This document shows, in pieces, positions 31,726 to 40,236 of a stretch of DNA of 45,048 nucleotides. The notes under the pieces were generated by a model. It made no database searches. It saw nothing but the letters and a program-made list of their open reading frames with translations, and was not told the origin of the DNA. The translations under genes and the position numbers were made by a program. The stretch covers positions 1-45,048 of the forward strand of contig JAHWIK010000013.1 of assembly GCA_019322485.1 (NCBI GenBank), read 5' to 3'. Source of the DNA: Candidatus Woesearchaeota archaeon. GTDB lineage: Archaea > Nanobdellota > Nanobdellia > Woesearchaeales > JAHWIC01. How positions within the stretch are numbered: the first letter of the stretch is position 1; each line of letters begins with the position of its first letter.

Positions 31726-34151
31726 TAGTCTTCTTTTGCTATCTTAGCAGCAGCCATTACCTTGTCTTCAGGTGCTATTCTCATCAATCTTACTCCTTGT
31801 GTGTTTCTGCCAATAACTGATATTCCCCTTGCATTTGTCCTTATTGCTATGCCTTGCTTGCTGATAAGCATAATGTCGTCTTCATCTGAAACTGACTTGA
31901 TTGATATGACCTTTCCATTTCTCTCGCTGCAGATTATATTCCTAACACCAGAGCCGCCCCTGCTAATCAGCCTGTACTCGGAGATTTTTGTTCTCTTGCC
32001 ATAGCCGTTCTCTGTTATTGTAAGCAGGGTTTTTTCATCATTTCCTATTACAGTTCCAATGACCTCGTCTTCTCTTAGCCTTATGCCTCTTACTCCTTTT
32101 GCTGTACGACCCATTGACCTTATGTCTTTTTCATTAAATTTAACTGCCATGCCATTCTTGGTTGCTATTATTATCTGCTTCGAGCCGTCTGTTAACTTAA
32201 CTCCGATAAGCCTGTCATTCTGCTGTAATTCTAAAGCCCTTATACCGCCACGCCTTGGCCTTGAGAACTCTGCCAGGTTTGTTTTCTTTACCAAGCCATT
32301 CTTTGTGACCATTAAGAGATATTTTTGAGGGTCAAATTCCTCAACCAGGATAAACGCAGTTACCTTCTCATCCTTGTCAAGGTTCAATAGATTAACGATG
32401 GCCTTTCCTTTTGCTTGGCGGGAGCCTTCTGGGATGTAATAAACCTTCTTCCAATGAACCTGGCCTTTATCTGTAAAGAATAAAACATAGCTGTGCGTGT
32501 TTGCAATAAAGATATCCTCAACAAAATCCTCGTCCTTTGTTGTTGCAGCTATCACTCCTTTCCCACCGCGATGCTGCTGCTTGTATGCCTTGATTGGAAT
32601 CCTTTTTATGTAGCCAGAGTGGGTTATTGTGACCACCATATTCTCTTTCTTAATGAGGTCTTCCATATTAAGCTCTGTTGTCTCAACATCAATTATTTGG
32701 GTTCTGCGTGCACCAGAATATTTCTCTTTTAGTTCCAAAAGTTCGTTCTTTATTATGTCAAGGATTCTTTGTTCAGAAGCCAGGACTGACTTTAGTTCCT
32801 CTATTAGCTTTAATAAATCAGCATGTTCGGTCTTTATCTTTTCCTGCTCCATAGAAGCCAGTTTCTGCAGCTTCATGTCGAGGATTGCATTTGCCTGCTT
32901 TTCTGAAATGCTGTAGTTTGTCATTAATGCTGACCTTGCTTGTGCAACTTCCCGGCTTTCCTTGATTAGTTTAACAACAGGGTCAATATTATTTATTGCA
33001 ACTATCAAACCCTCAAGAATATGCGCTTTATCCTGCGCTTCCTGCAGCTCAAACTGGGTTCTTCTTTTTACAATTAATTTTCTGTAATCGACGTAATTTT
33101 GTATCAGTCCCTTTAGATTCAATACCCTTGGCTGGTTATCAACCAAAGCAAGCATTATTACCCCGAAGGTTGTCTGCAGCTTTGAGTGTTTGTATAGCTG
33201 GTTAAGGACTACATCCTGGTTTGCATCTTTTCTGAGCTCTATCACAATACGCATTCCTTCTCTATCGCTTTCATCACGAATGTCTGAGATTCCTTCAATC
33301 CTTTTGTCCCTTACTTGATCTGCTATTTCTTCTATTGCCAGTGATTTATTTACCATGTAAGGAATTTCAGTTATAATTATTCTGCGTTCTTCTCTTGTTA
33401 TCTTTGCGCGTATTGTTATCTTTCCTCTGCCTGTATTGTAGGCATTTACTATGCCATGTCTTCCGCAGATTAAGGCTCCTGTAGGAAAATCAGGACCTTG
33501 GACATATTGCATCAGCTCTTTTATGGTTATCTCTGGATTGTTTATCTGGGCTATTGTTGCATCTATTACCTCGGCCATGTTATGGGGAGGTATGTTTGTT
33601 GCCATGCCAACAGCTATACCAGAGCTTCCGTTAACCAAAAGATTAGGAACTTTAGAAGGCAATGCAGTAGGCTCTTTCAGGCTTCCATCAAAATTAGGCA
33701 CAAATTTCACTGTTTTTTTCTCAATGTCCTGCAGCATCTCTTCAGCAAGTTTGTTTAGCCTTGCTTCTGTGTAACGCATTGCTGCTGCATTATCGCCATC
33801 TATTGAACCAAAGTTACCCTGACCCTGGATTAACGGATATCTCATTGAGAACGGCTGTGTAAGCCTTACCAATGAATCGTAGACAGCAGTATCACCATGG
33901 GGATGAAATTTTCCTAAAACCTCTCCAACGATTCTTGCTGATTTCTTGAAAGGCTTGTTATGGAACATTCCCATTTGCTGCATTGCATAAAGAATTCTTC
34001 TATGGACTGGTTTTAACCCATCTCTAACATCAGGCAGAGCCCTTCCAACAATAATTGACATAGAATAATCTAGGTAGGACTGCTTCATCTCTTCTTCAAT
34101 CAATTTCTGGACTATTTTTTGCTCTGGCTCTTGTTGTTTTTCTTCTTCCAT
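31725..34151 (-). CDS. gyrA: DNA gyrase subunit A
   Basis: 808 residues, type IIA topoisomerase. Breakage-reunion domain with active-site Tyr127 in AAMRYTEARL and GRALPDVRDGLKPVHRRILYAM at the start. The C-terminal beta-pinwheel carries repeated GGxxxRxxxL blades and a GyrA-box variant QQHRGGKG (525-532; canonical QRRGGKG), which supports gyrase rather than topoisomerase IV. Bacterial-type gyrase occurs in several archaea by transfer. gyrB is not in the window. It introduces negative supercoils. The promoter contains a TATA-bearing inverted repeat. Confidence 0.95.
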   Translation of the reverse strand: MEEEKQQEPEQKIVQKLIEEEMKQSYLDYSMSIIVGRALPDVRDGLKPVHRRILYAMQQMGMFHNKPFKKSARIVGEVLGKFHPHGDTAVYDSLVRLTQPFSMRYPLIQGQGNFGSIDGDNAAAMRYTEARLNKLAEEMLQDIEKKTVKFVPNFDGSLKEPTALPSKVPNLLVNGSSGIAVGMATNIPPHNMAEVIDATIAQINNPEITIKELMQYVQGPDFPTGALICGRHGIVNAYNTGRGKITIRAKITREERRIIITEIPYMVNKSLAIEEIADQVRDKRIEGISDIRDESDREGMRIVIELRKDANQDVVLNQLYKHSKLQTTFGVIMLALVDNQPRVLNLKGLIQNYVDYRKLIVKRRTQFELQEAQDKAHILEGLIVAINNIDPVVKLIKESREVAQARSALMTNYSISEKQANAILDMKLQKLASMEQEKIKTEHADLLKLIEELKSVLASEQRILDIIKNELLELKEKYSGARRTQIIDVETTELNMEDLIKKENMVVTITHSGYIKRIPIKAYKQQHRGGKGVIAATTKDEDFVEDIFIANTHSYVLFFTDKGQVHWKKVYYIPEGSRQAKGKAIVNLLNLDKDEKVTAFILVEEFDPQKYLLMVTKNGLVKKTNLAEFSRPRRGGIRALELQQNDRLIGVKLTDGSKQIIIATKNGMAVKFNEKDIRSMGRTAKGVRGIRLREDEVIGTVIGNDEKTLLTITENGYGKRTKISEYRLISRGGSGVRNIICSERNGKVISIKSVSDEDDIMLISKQGIAIRTNARGISVIGRNTQGVRLMRIAPEDKVMAAAKIAKED

Positions 34152-34199
34152 TTTAGAAGCTTAGAGTTCTTTCGTCTATGGTTTAATATGCTATTTCAT

Positions 34200-34220
34200 T
34201 TATAAGCCTTTTGCTTATAA
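34200..34220. promoter_or_regulatory. gyrA promoter inverted repeat
   Basis: TTATAAGC-CTTTT-GCTTATAA, perfect 8-bp arms, each arm holding a TATA-like sequence. It lies 49-69 bp upstream of the gyrA ATG. It could be an operator or a pair of TATA boxes; only the sequence is certain. Confidence 0.5.
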
Positions 34221-34270
34221 AATGGCTCTAGAAGGGCTGTAGTGGCAGAATTCTAGGGTTTAAGGAAAAT

Positions 34271-34414
34271 TTAGAGTTTCTTAATAATGCAATCACTCAC
34301 CTTAAAACTACACCCGCAATAAACGCAGCGTTTTCTTTTCTTTGCTAAAATACTGCCCCTAGAATCGTACTTCATCTTATTATTGCATTTTGGGCATTTA
34401 AGTAAGAACATCAT
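34271..34414 (-). CDS. Small zinc-ribbon protein downstream of scpB
   Basis: 47 residues: MMFLLKCPKCNNKMKYDSRGSI..., with CPKC (7-10) and CVYCGC (30-35) forming a zinc ribbon and a basic KKRKRC centre, ending SDCIIKKL. The first ATG overlaps the scpB stop, so it is coupled to scpB. Function unknown; nucleic-acid binding is plausible from the basic ribbon. Confidence 0.7.
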   Translation of the reverse strand: MMFLLKCPKCNNKMKYDSRGSILAKKRKRCVYCGCSFKVSDCIIKKL

Positions 34415-35886
34415 TCTTCTTCTTCAGGTTCTTCTTTTTTCTTTGCTTCTTCTTCTCTCAACTGTATGATATCTTTTGGTTCATCTCCTGTTGGTTTTGC
34501 AAACTTTACTTTTTTTTCACCAGCAGTATCAACCATGCTTTTTACTTCGTCTTTAAAATCCGGCTTTTCTGGCATTGGTTTTTTTGTTTCCTTTTTTTTA
34601 GGTGTTGGTTTTTCTGGTGCAGATTCCTCTTTCTTTTCCTCTGGTTTTTCTTCTGGTTCTTCTTTTTTCTCTTCTTCTTGAGGAGCTTCTTCAGGAGCCT
34701 CTGGCTTTTCTTCAGGTTTTTCAGCTTCTGCTGCTGGTTTCTCAGGAGGATGCAGCATTGATTCAAGCTCTGCTTCTACTTCAGGTGATGTTTTTTCTTC
34801 TTCTGAAGGATGCAGTATTTCCTCAGCCCTTTTTTGTGCCTTTTTTTCAAACTCTGTTTCTTCTTTTGTCAATGGCTTTTCGGATTCTGGTTCTTCCTCT
34901 GGCTTTTCTTTCTTTATCTCTTCTAAAACCTCTTTTATCTCCTGGCCTTCTTCCTTCTCTTCCTTTGGTGCCTCCTTTGGCTTTTCCTCCTCAAGAGCTT
35001 CCTTGGGTATCTCTAAGACTTCCTCCTCTTCCGGAGCTTCTGGCTTTTCTTCAGGTTTCTCAGCTTCTTCCTCGGGCTTTATGGTTGGTTTTGGTGCTTC
35101 TTCCTTGACTTCTTCTGGTTCTTCTTCCTCTGGCTCTTCCTCTTCTTCTGGCTCTTCTTTGGCTTCAGGCTCAATAGGCTCGACCTCAAGTTTGCCAAGA
35201 GTTTCTTTTGCTTTCTCTATCTCTGGTTTTTCTTCCATAAGTGCTTTTTGTTTTTGTTCCTCTGATAACTCGTATTCCTTAAGCTTGACTTTATGGCCTT
35301 TTTTATCAAGAAGGTCAACCTCCTTCTCACTTGCTTTTCTTTTCTGTTCTTCCTTAATGGCCTCTATCTGCTCTTCCTTTTCCTCAATGACTTTTGCCAT
35401 CTGATTGACACTCTTAAATCTCTCTTTTAGCTTATCCTCGGGTATATCAAAATATTCAAAGAACTTAGTGGATAATTTGATTAGTTTTGTCCTGCCGTGT
35501 TTTTCCCTGGTTATGTAGCCTGCTTCCTCAAGCTCCTTTAGATGGTCATAGGCCTTATTGGTTCTTACCTTAATAACCTCTGACTGCTTGACAGGAGCTT
35601 TCCATGCAACTACAGCCAAGGTTTCTGTAACTGTTTTGCTTAGTTCTGTTGCTGTGACTATTTTTCTGACTAGGGTAAGATATTTTTCCCTGACAGTAAG
35701 CTTCCAGAAATCACCTTCTTGTGCAATCATCAATGATGCGTCTTTTGTATCATACTCGTCCTTTAATTCCTTTAAAGACTGCAGAACATCCTCTTTTTTT
35801 GAATGGCACAGCCTAGTTAACTCATCTATATGCATCTTTTTTCCTGCAGAAAATAGAACAGACTCAACCTTATTCTTAAGTTCCAT
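34411..35886 (-). CDS. scpB: ScpB-like condensin subunit with long charged tail
   Basis: 491 residues from ATG 35886 (MELKNKVESVLFSAGKKMHIDELTRLCHS); GAGGTAAAA just upstream favours it over 35901. Residues 1-170 are the tandem winged-helix ScpB fold (TETLAVVAWKAPVKQSEVIKVRTNKAYDHLKELEEAGYITREKHGRTKL), which joins SMC-ScpA in chromosome condensation. Residues about 190-491 are Glu/Lys/Pro low-complexity sequence (about 300 residues), ending in a more ordered KKVKFAKPTGDEPKDIIQLREEEAKKKEEPEEEE. Normal ScpB is about 180-220 residues, so the tail more than doubles it. Confidence 0.88.
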   Translation of the reverse strand: MELKNKVESVLFSAGKKMHIDELTRLCHSKKEDVLQSLKELKDEYDTKDASLMIAQEGDFWKLTVREKYLTLVRKIVTATELSKTVTETLAVVAWKAPVKQSEVIKVRTNKAYDHLKELEEAGYITREKHGRTKLIKLSTKFFEYFDIPEDKLKERFKSVNQMAKVIEEKEEQIEAIKEEQKRKASEKEVDLLDKKGHKVKLKEYELSEEQKQKALMEEKPEIEKAKETLGKLEVEPIEPEAKEEPEEEEEPEEEEPEEVKEEAPKPTIKPEEEAEKPEEKPEAPEEEEVLEIPKEALEEEKPKEAPKEEKEEGQEIKEVLEEIKKEKPEEEPESEKPLTKEETEFEKKAQKRAEEILHPSEEEKTSPEVEAELESMLHPPEKPAAEAEKPEEKPEAPEEAPQEEEKKEEPEEKPEEKKEESAPEKPTPKKKETKKPMPEKPDFKDEVKSMVDTAGEKKVKFAKPTGDEPKDIIQLREEEAKKKEEPEEEE

Positions 35887-35906
35887 TTTTACCTCTGTCA
35901 AAAACC

Positions 35907-36043
35907 ACCAGCCAGAGGCTGGTCCTCTTTTTTATCTAGGGTTTTATTTAAGTGGTTTTCTGACACTCAAAATTCCACGAATAGTGGTTTTTGAGCACAC
36001 AAAATTCCACTTAGCCACTCATCTCAGATGAGTGGAATTTTGT
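35907..36043. repeat. Dense hairpin array between the 192-residue gene and scpB
   Basis: ACCAGCC-AGA-GGCTGGT (35907-35923); CTCAAAATTCCAC with GTGGTTTTTGAG (35966-35995); ACAAAATTCCACT (35999-36011) with AGTGGAATTTTGT (36031-36043), perfect 13 bp; nested inside, CCACTCATCT-C-AGATGAGTGG (36015-36035), perfect 10 bp. The last two are mutually exclusive. The core CAAAATTCCAC is also a direct repeat. The GTGGTTTTTGAG arm recurs in the leuD-leuB gap. Confidence 0.7.
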
Positions 36044-36047
36044 TGTT

Positions 36048-36626
36048 TTAAGCTAAGCTATAGGTGCCTTCTTCTTTCTTTATCTTATTATCCTTAATTA
36101 ATGTTTCTAAGAATGGTTCGAGTTCTTTTTCATTAATGCCTGTAAACTTTGACAGTTGTTGTAGGTTAAGGCTCTTTGATTTTAATAACAGCATAACAAG
36201 GTTCTTCATCAATGCATTCATGTTTCTTTTGACAAAGTCATTCTCTATCTTGTAACTCTTTGCAACCATGTCAACCTTATGCAGTCTTGCCTGCAAATCT
36301 ATAAGCATGCTTGACATGTCTCTCATGCTGAGCTTTAGCTCCTCTGGCTTGATTATCTCCATTGTGGAGGGCATATAATCAAAGCAGAATCCTATCATGG
36401 CTGGCAGGCTCTTTGATACAACCTCAATCTCAGCAAAAGTACTAAACAGCTTGCCCTTTTGTTCGGCAGGGACAAATTCCTCTTTTATAAGCATAAAGTT
36501 ATCATCGCTCTTTATCTGCTCAACATATTTCTTAAGGGATGCCTCAACATGCTCTTTTGGTTTTCCAAGTATCTCGATTATTGTCCTAAACCTTATTTGC
36601 TGTTCGTTTGGGTTTTTCTGCTCCAT
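36048..36626 (-). CDS. Unknown protein with C-terminal winged-helix-like region
   Basis: 192 residues. Not recognised. The first 100 residues appear alpha/beta (FRTIIEILGKPKEHVEASLKKYVEQIKSDDNFMLIKEEF, then AEIEVVSKSLPAMIGFCFDYMPSTMEIIKPEEL). A long helix follows, then a winged-helix-like end (LNLQQLSKFTGINEKELEPFLETLIKDNKIKKEEGTYSLA). It directly precedes scpB on the same strand, separated by a hairpin array, and could be in the same operon. Confidence 0.7.
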   Translation of the reverse strand: MEQKNPNEQQIRFRTIIEILGKPKEHVEASLKKYVEQIKSDDNFMLIKEEFVPAEQKGKLFSTFAEIEVVSKSLPAMIGFCFDYMPSTMEIIKPEELKLSMRDMSSMLIDLQARLHKVDMVAKSYKIENDFVKRNMNALMKNLVMLLLKSKSLNLQQLSKFTGINEKELEPFLETLIKDNKIKKEEGTYSLA

Positions 36627-36661
36627 ATTATATCGTATTTTTGTTGGGTTTAAAAAAATTG

Positions 36662-38470
36662 CTATCGTTTTATGATTAAAGCTATATCCAGCAACACAGC
36701 CAGGACAAGTATGAAATAAAGTGTGAGCTCCTTTACCTTGATATTTTTTGATTCGTAGATTTCTACTGGTGTCTTTAGTATTTTTACCGGGCTGTCTGGG
36801 TCTATGATTTCCAAAAATTCTGCTGAGGTTGGAGATGATTGGTTAATGGCTGCAGGGGGTGGGGATTTAAGGGTTATTTGTCCTGTTAATTCCTTTATGG
36901 TCTTTTGGTCATCGCGTTTAAGCCTTATCTTTAGGTTATAGTTGCCTGGTTCAGCTTCATCAACCTTGTTTTCCAACTCTATTATTTCGGTTTCTCCAGA
37001 GTCAAGGGTTATCTTCTTTTTGTTAAGCTCCCTGTCACCCGAGTAGGATTTAGGGCCCCTATATACATAAGACCAGATATCGACATCATGTGGAATATCG
37101 TCATTGTTTGCTATTCTTACTTCTGTTACAAAATACTCGCCTAGTTCAATTTCATATGGTTTTGAGGATAGTTCATATGAAAATTTTGGAGAAGAACGTC
37201 TAGAACTAGTTAGTTCTGGGCCTGAACTAGAACTTGAAGAGGTTGTTGTTCCGCAATCAGAGGATTTTCCATCCAGGCTGATTTCTTCTGTGGATTCTTT
37301 TTCAATCCCTTCCACAACAATAATGTAATCGTCATCCTTATATTTTTCATTGCAATTAAGGTCCAATTGAATCGGAATTGTTAAGGTGTAATCAGTAAAC
37401 TTGCTCTTGAAATGCATTGTGGTCTTTTCGCTTACCTTTTTTCCATTATCATTCTCAATATAGGCATAGGCAGCATATTTTGCAGTATCTCCCCTGTAAA
37501 CGTTTATTTTGACCTTAACAATATCCCCAAATTCAGCAGAAGACTGGGCGTCTAATATCTCTATTGATGAGCCTGAAGCTTGGTTTTCTTCTGCTTCTTC
37601 CTCACCAGAGAATATGTTGCTAACAACATTAAAGACATACAAATCGCTTTGGGTATAAGAAGAGCTTCCAGAGAGCCTTAATTTGCCTTCCATGGTTGCT
37701 GTACCTGTGTAATCCTTGCCGGGGTCTATTTTTGCATAGGCTATGTAAACCCCCTTGCCTTCCTCAACCAAAGAAGCATCTTTGATGTAATATGTTGTTG
37801 ACTGCCATTTTCCGTTGTTTGTATTGTAGATTCTTCCTATTCTTTCGTCATTTTCATTTTTTATGTCAATCTTAATGTCATACAAACCATCTGGATAATT
37901 CAAAACATTAACACCAACCAGGAAGATTGTTCCATCGTTCAAAACAAAGGATGGGTGGGCAAGGGTGAAAGAAGGTCTTGAAGGGCAGAAATTTTCTTTG
38001 TTTGGTGTAGGTGTACTTGCGCACCAAGAATCATTAAGAAACTGCAATGAACGTCCATCTCCATCTGCACCCCAGGAATCGCTGTATGTTACATCATCGA
38101 TAATCTCGCCTGAGTTGTCCTTGAGAAGGATTTGCTCGCCGCCATTAGTCAAAGAGAAAGCAACCTTTACGATTGGGCAGGCCACATCATAATATTGAGA
38201 GAAATCCTCTGGTTTTTTTGCCAGTATAAAATATCCCTTGGGCTGGATTGTATCCTCTGCGGAGAGCTCTAACCTATGGTCTGCAGGATCAGCAACCACC
38301 CAATCAGTCAGATTTATTGGATTATCTGTAGGATTGTACAACTCAATCCATTCGTTATATCTCCCGCCTAATTCCTCGGGGGGATTATACATTATTTCAT
38401 TTATAGTCAAAGCGGGTATTTGTTTAGCTAAAATTACTGCAATAAGAACAAAGATTATTGTTTTTTTCAA
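36662..38470 (-). CDS. Secreted/membrane-anchored lamin-tail-domain protein
   Basis: 602 residues. Signal peptide MKKTIIFVLIAVILAKQIPA; lamin-tail domain at about 21-165 (LTINEIMYNPPEELGGRYNEWIELYNPTDNPINLTDWVVADPADHRLEL... FILAKKPEDF). Beta-rich CARDB/Ig-like segments then run to about 570 (e.g. SYELSSKPYEIELGEYFVTEVRIANNDDIPHDVDIWSYV), with a Ser-rich linker (TTTSSSSSSGPELTSSRRSS). The C-terminal membrane span is YFILVLAVLLDIALIIKR. It is probably displayed on the cell surface. The ligand is unknown. A monocistronic gene, divergent from the Pro-rich gene. Confidence 0.87.
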   Translation of the reverse strand: MKKTIIFVLIAVILAKQIPALTINEIMYNPPEELGGRYNEWIELYNPTDNPINLTDWVVADPADHRLELSAEDTIQPKGYFILAKKPEDFSQYYDVACPIVKVAFSLTNGGEQILLKDNSGEIIDDVTYSDSWGADGDGRSLQFLNDSWCASTPTPNKENFCPSRPSFTLAHPSFVLNDGTIFLVGVNVLNYPDGLYDIKIDIKNENDERIGRIYNTNNGKWQSTTYYIKDASLVEEGKGVYIAYAKIDPGKDYTGTATMEGKLRLSGSSSYTQSDLYVFNVVSNIFSGEEEAEENQASGSSIEILDAQSSAEFGDIVKVKINVYRGDTAKYAAYAYIENDNGKKVSEKTTMHFKSKFTDYTLTIPIQLDLNCNEKYKDDDYIIVVEGIEKESTEEISLDGKSSDCGTTTSSSSSSGPELTSSRRSSPKFSYELSSKPYEIELGEYFVTEVRIANNDDIPHDVDIWSYVYRGPKSYSGDRELNKKKITLDSGETEIIELENKVDEAEPGNYNLKIRLKRDDQKTIKELTGQITLKSPPPAAINQSSPTSAEFLEIIDPDSPVKILKTPVEIYESKNIKVKELTLYFILVLAVLLDIALIIKR

Positions 38471-38591
38471 TTTATTTTATACTAAACCAGCTTTGTATTT
38501 AAATCATATGATTTGTAACCATTTTAGAATGCTAATAAAAGTTTTTAACTGAAGTAAGTTCTCATCCTGTTAAGTTAGGGGGTGTAATATC

Positions 38592-39431
38592 GTGGGTTTA
38601 TTCGGTAAAAAAAAGAAGCCTGTTGGTTCTGGATTAGATATACCACCTGCACCGCCGCCTGTTAAGGCTACTGAAGGGGTAGTTAAAGCTCCTGCAAAGA
38701 TTCCTGAGCCGTCAAAACCAGAGTTTCCAACTCTGCCAGGGATTCCTCCTCCAGAGGGATTGCCTACTTTTGAAGAAGGGCTGAAAAAAGGAGAGAAAGC
38801 TCCTCCTGTACGTGAAGCTGTTAAGAAAGAGGTTGTTCCAATAGCGGTGCCGCCTCCACCTGGTGTGGAGATGCCTCCATTGCCAAGTAAGGCAGCTGCA
38901 CCAAGACATATGAAAATGGAGGCACCGCCTCCTGCCGTGGAGATTCCTCCTCCGCCGGGCATGGGAGCTCCGCCACCTCCAATGAAGGGTGTGCGACCAG
39001 CCCATATGGAAATGCCTCCACTGCCGCAGAAGGCAGCAGCACCTCCTGCTATGGAGATTCCTCCTCCACCTAGAAGAGGTATGCCTAAGCCAAGGATTCC
39101 TGAAAGATTAGGGATGCCGCCAATTACTGAAGAGGCAGCACCGATGCCGCCATCATTTGAGGCTGTAGAAGAACAGATTAGCATGGAAGAAAGGGCTGCA
39201 ATGGGTCCGCCCAAGCAAGGCCCTATTTTCATCAGAGCTGATAATTACAAGGATGTTTTGGATGAGTTGAATGTCGCTAGAAATATGGTAAAGGAGTCTG
39301 GTGTTATATTCGCAGGGATTAGCGACCTGAGTTCAATCAGCGAGCAGGCATATGAACGCTGGCGTTTATGCTTACAGGATATAGAAAGAAAGCTGTTATA
39401 CGTTGATAAATCATTATTTGGAAAAAGGTGA
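38592..39431 (+). CDS. Proline-rich protein with C-terminal coiled-coil module
   Basis: 279 residues, GTG start with GGGGGTG about 8 nt upstream. N-terminus MGLFGKKKK; residues 20-195 are Pro-rich (PPAPPPV, PPPPGMGAPPPP), low complexity. Residues about 210-279 form a helical module, PIFIRADNYKDVLDELNVARNMVKESG...CLQDIERKLLYVDKSLFGKR. The same module makes up the next gene (PVFVKIDEYKDVLEVVGIIKDKIEDAR...KIEFIDKSLF), and a relative starts the third. Poly-Pro next to a coiled coil suggests an assembly or membrane-remodelling scaffold, but this is inference. Seven bases before the next gene. Confidence 0.75.
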   Translation: MGLFGKKKKPVGSGLDIPPAPPPVKATEGVVKAPAKIPEPSKPEFPTLPGIPPPEGLPTFEEGLKKGEKAPPVREAVKKEVVPIAVPPPPGVEMPPLPSKAAAPRHMKMEAPPPAVEIPPPPGMGAPPPPMKGVRPAHMEMPPLPQKAAAPPAMEIPPPPRRGMPKPRIPERLGMPPITEEAAPMPPSFEAVEEQISMEERAAMGPPKQGPIFIRADNYKDVLDELNVARNMVKESGVIFAGISDLSSISEQAYERWRLCLQDIERKLLYVDKSLFGKR

Positions 39432-39437
39432 TTGGAT

Positions 39438-39677
39438 ATGGAAGAAATAAGATCTGGCAGTCCGGTTTTTGTAAAAATTGATGAGTATAAGGATGTGTTG
39501 GAAGTAGTTGGCATTATAAAGGACAAAATAGAAGATGCTAGAAACACACTTGGTAAAATAAACGAGCTAAAGAATGAGGAAGACAGCCAATTAGAGGTGT
39601 GGAACTCCAAGCTTGAAGAGATTGAAAAGAAAATAGAGTTTATTGACAAATCCTTGTTTCAACCCGAGAGCTTATAG
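39438..39677 (+). CDS. Stand-alone coiled-coil module protein
   Basis: 79 residues from ATG 39438, with AGGTGATT upstream. Its whole length matches the C-terminal module of the preceding Pro-rich protein: PVFVKIDEYKDVLEVV at the start and KIEFIDKSLF near the end. Two helices are joined by a short KNEEDSQLEVW link. It is probably a partner that co-assembles with the longer protein. No known family recognised. Confidence 0.7.
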   Translation: MEEIRSGSPVFVKIDEYKDVLEVVGIIKDKIEDARNTLGKINELKNEEDSQLEVWNSKLEEIEKKIEFIDKSLFQPESL

Positions 39678-39685
39678 GTGATTAA

Positions 39686-40102
39686 ATGGCTGAAGAAGAA
39701 GGTGTATTTTTTGTTGGTGTAAAAGACCCAGACGGTCTTCGCAGAGATATTCTTCAAACTGCAAGGGAGGCAATTGAAACCCTGCAATTATTTGACAGGT
39801 TTAGCAGTGTAAGGAACGAGAAAATAAATTATATTGTTGAGCTTAAAAGCGATTTGCGGGAGATTACCAGATTGCTTTCAAAAATAAAGGCTGTACTGCC
39901 TAAGGCCAAGTTAAGGATAAAGCTGCACGAGCATGAAAAATTTGCAGGAAAGTTTGAAGAGGTTCAGGCTAAAAAGAAAGGGAAGAAAAAAGGAGCTAAA
40001 AAGGAAGCTCCAGTAATAAAAGAGAAGCCGATGAGCAGTGAGCTTGAAAAGTTAGAGAGCGAATTGTCTGCTATAGAAGGAAAGCTCGGTAAATTGGAGT
40101 AG
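39686..40102 (+). CDS. Third coiled-coil protein of the cluster
   Basis: 138 residues, TAGGTGATTAAATG start context. It opens GVFFVGVKDPDGLRRDILQTAREAIETLQLFDRFSSVRNEKI, a divergent form of the shared module. A basic KKKGKKKGAKKEA linker (about 92-105) and a short C-terminal helix (SELEKLESELSAIEGKLGKLE) follow. Last gene of the three-gene operon. Confidence 0.7.
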   Translation: MAEEEGVFFVGVKDPDGLRRDILQTAREAIETLQLFDRFSSVRNEKINYIVELKSDLREITRLLSKIKAVLPKAKLRIKLHEHEKFAGKFEEVQAKKKGKKKGAKKEAPVIKEKPMSSELEKLESELSAIEGKLGKLE

Positions 40103-40163
40103 ATTTTTCTTTATTTTATCATTAGGTTTACTTTTAGCAACCATGATATTTTTTGATTGTACA

Positions 40164-40182
40164 ATACATACATTGTGTGTAC
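40164..40182. promoter_or_regulatory. Degenerate copy of the tRNA promoter palindrome
   Basis: ATACATACATTGTGTGTAC matches TTACACACATTGTGTGTAA at 16 of 19 positions, with the same centre. It lies 33 bp (centre to centre) from the TATA box at 40203-40210, versus 34 bp at tRNA-His. Confidence 0.6.
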
Positions 40183-40202
40183 TAATAAATTTCATAGCAA
40201 AC

Positions 40203-40210
40203 TATAAATA
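40203..40210 (+). promoter_or_regulatory. TATA box of tRNA-Leu(CAA)
   Basis: TATAAATA centred at about 40206, predicting a start near 40232, five bases before the tRNA 5' end. Confidence 0.6.
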
Positions 40211-40236
40211 AAACAATATTTTTCATTCTCTTTAAT

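Noticed and set aside
34602..35108. Leu-rich and Ser-rich open frames on the plus strand opposite the scpB tail
   Set aside because: Low-complexity shadows of the Glu/Lys/Pro-rich tail.
38570..39232. Gly-rich, collagen-like open frame on the minus strand
   Set aside because: It is the shadow of the proline-rich coding region on the plus strand (CCN codons read as GGN); the plus-strand gene has the ribosome site and paralogs.
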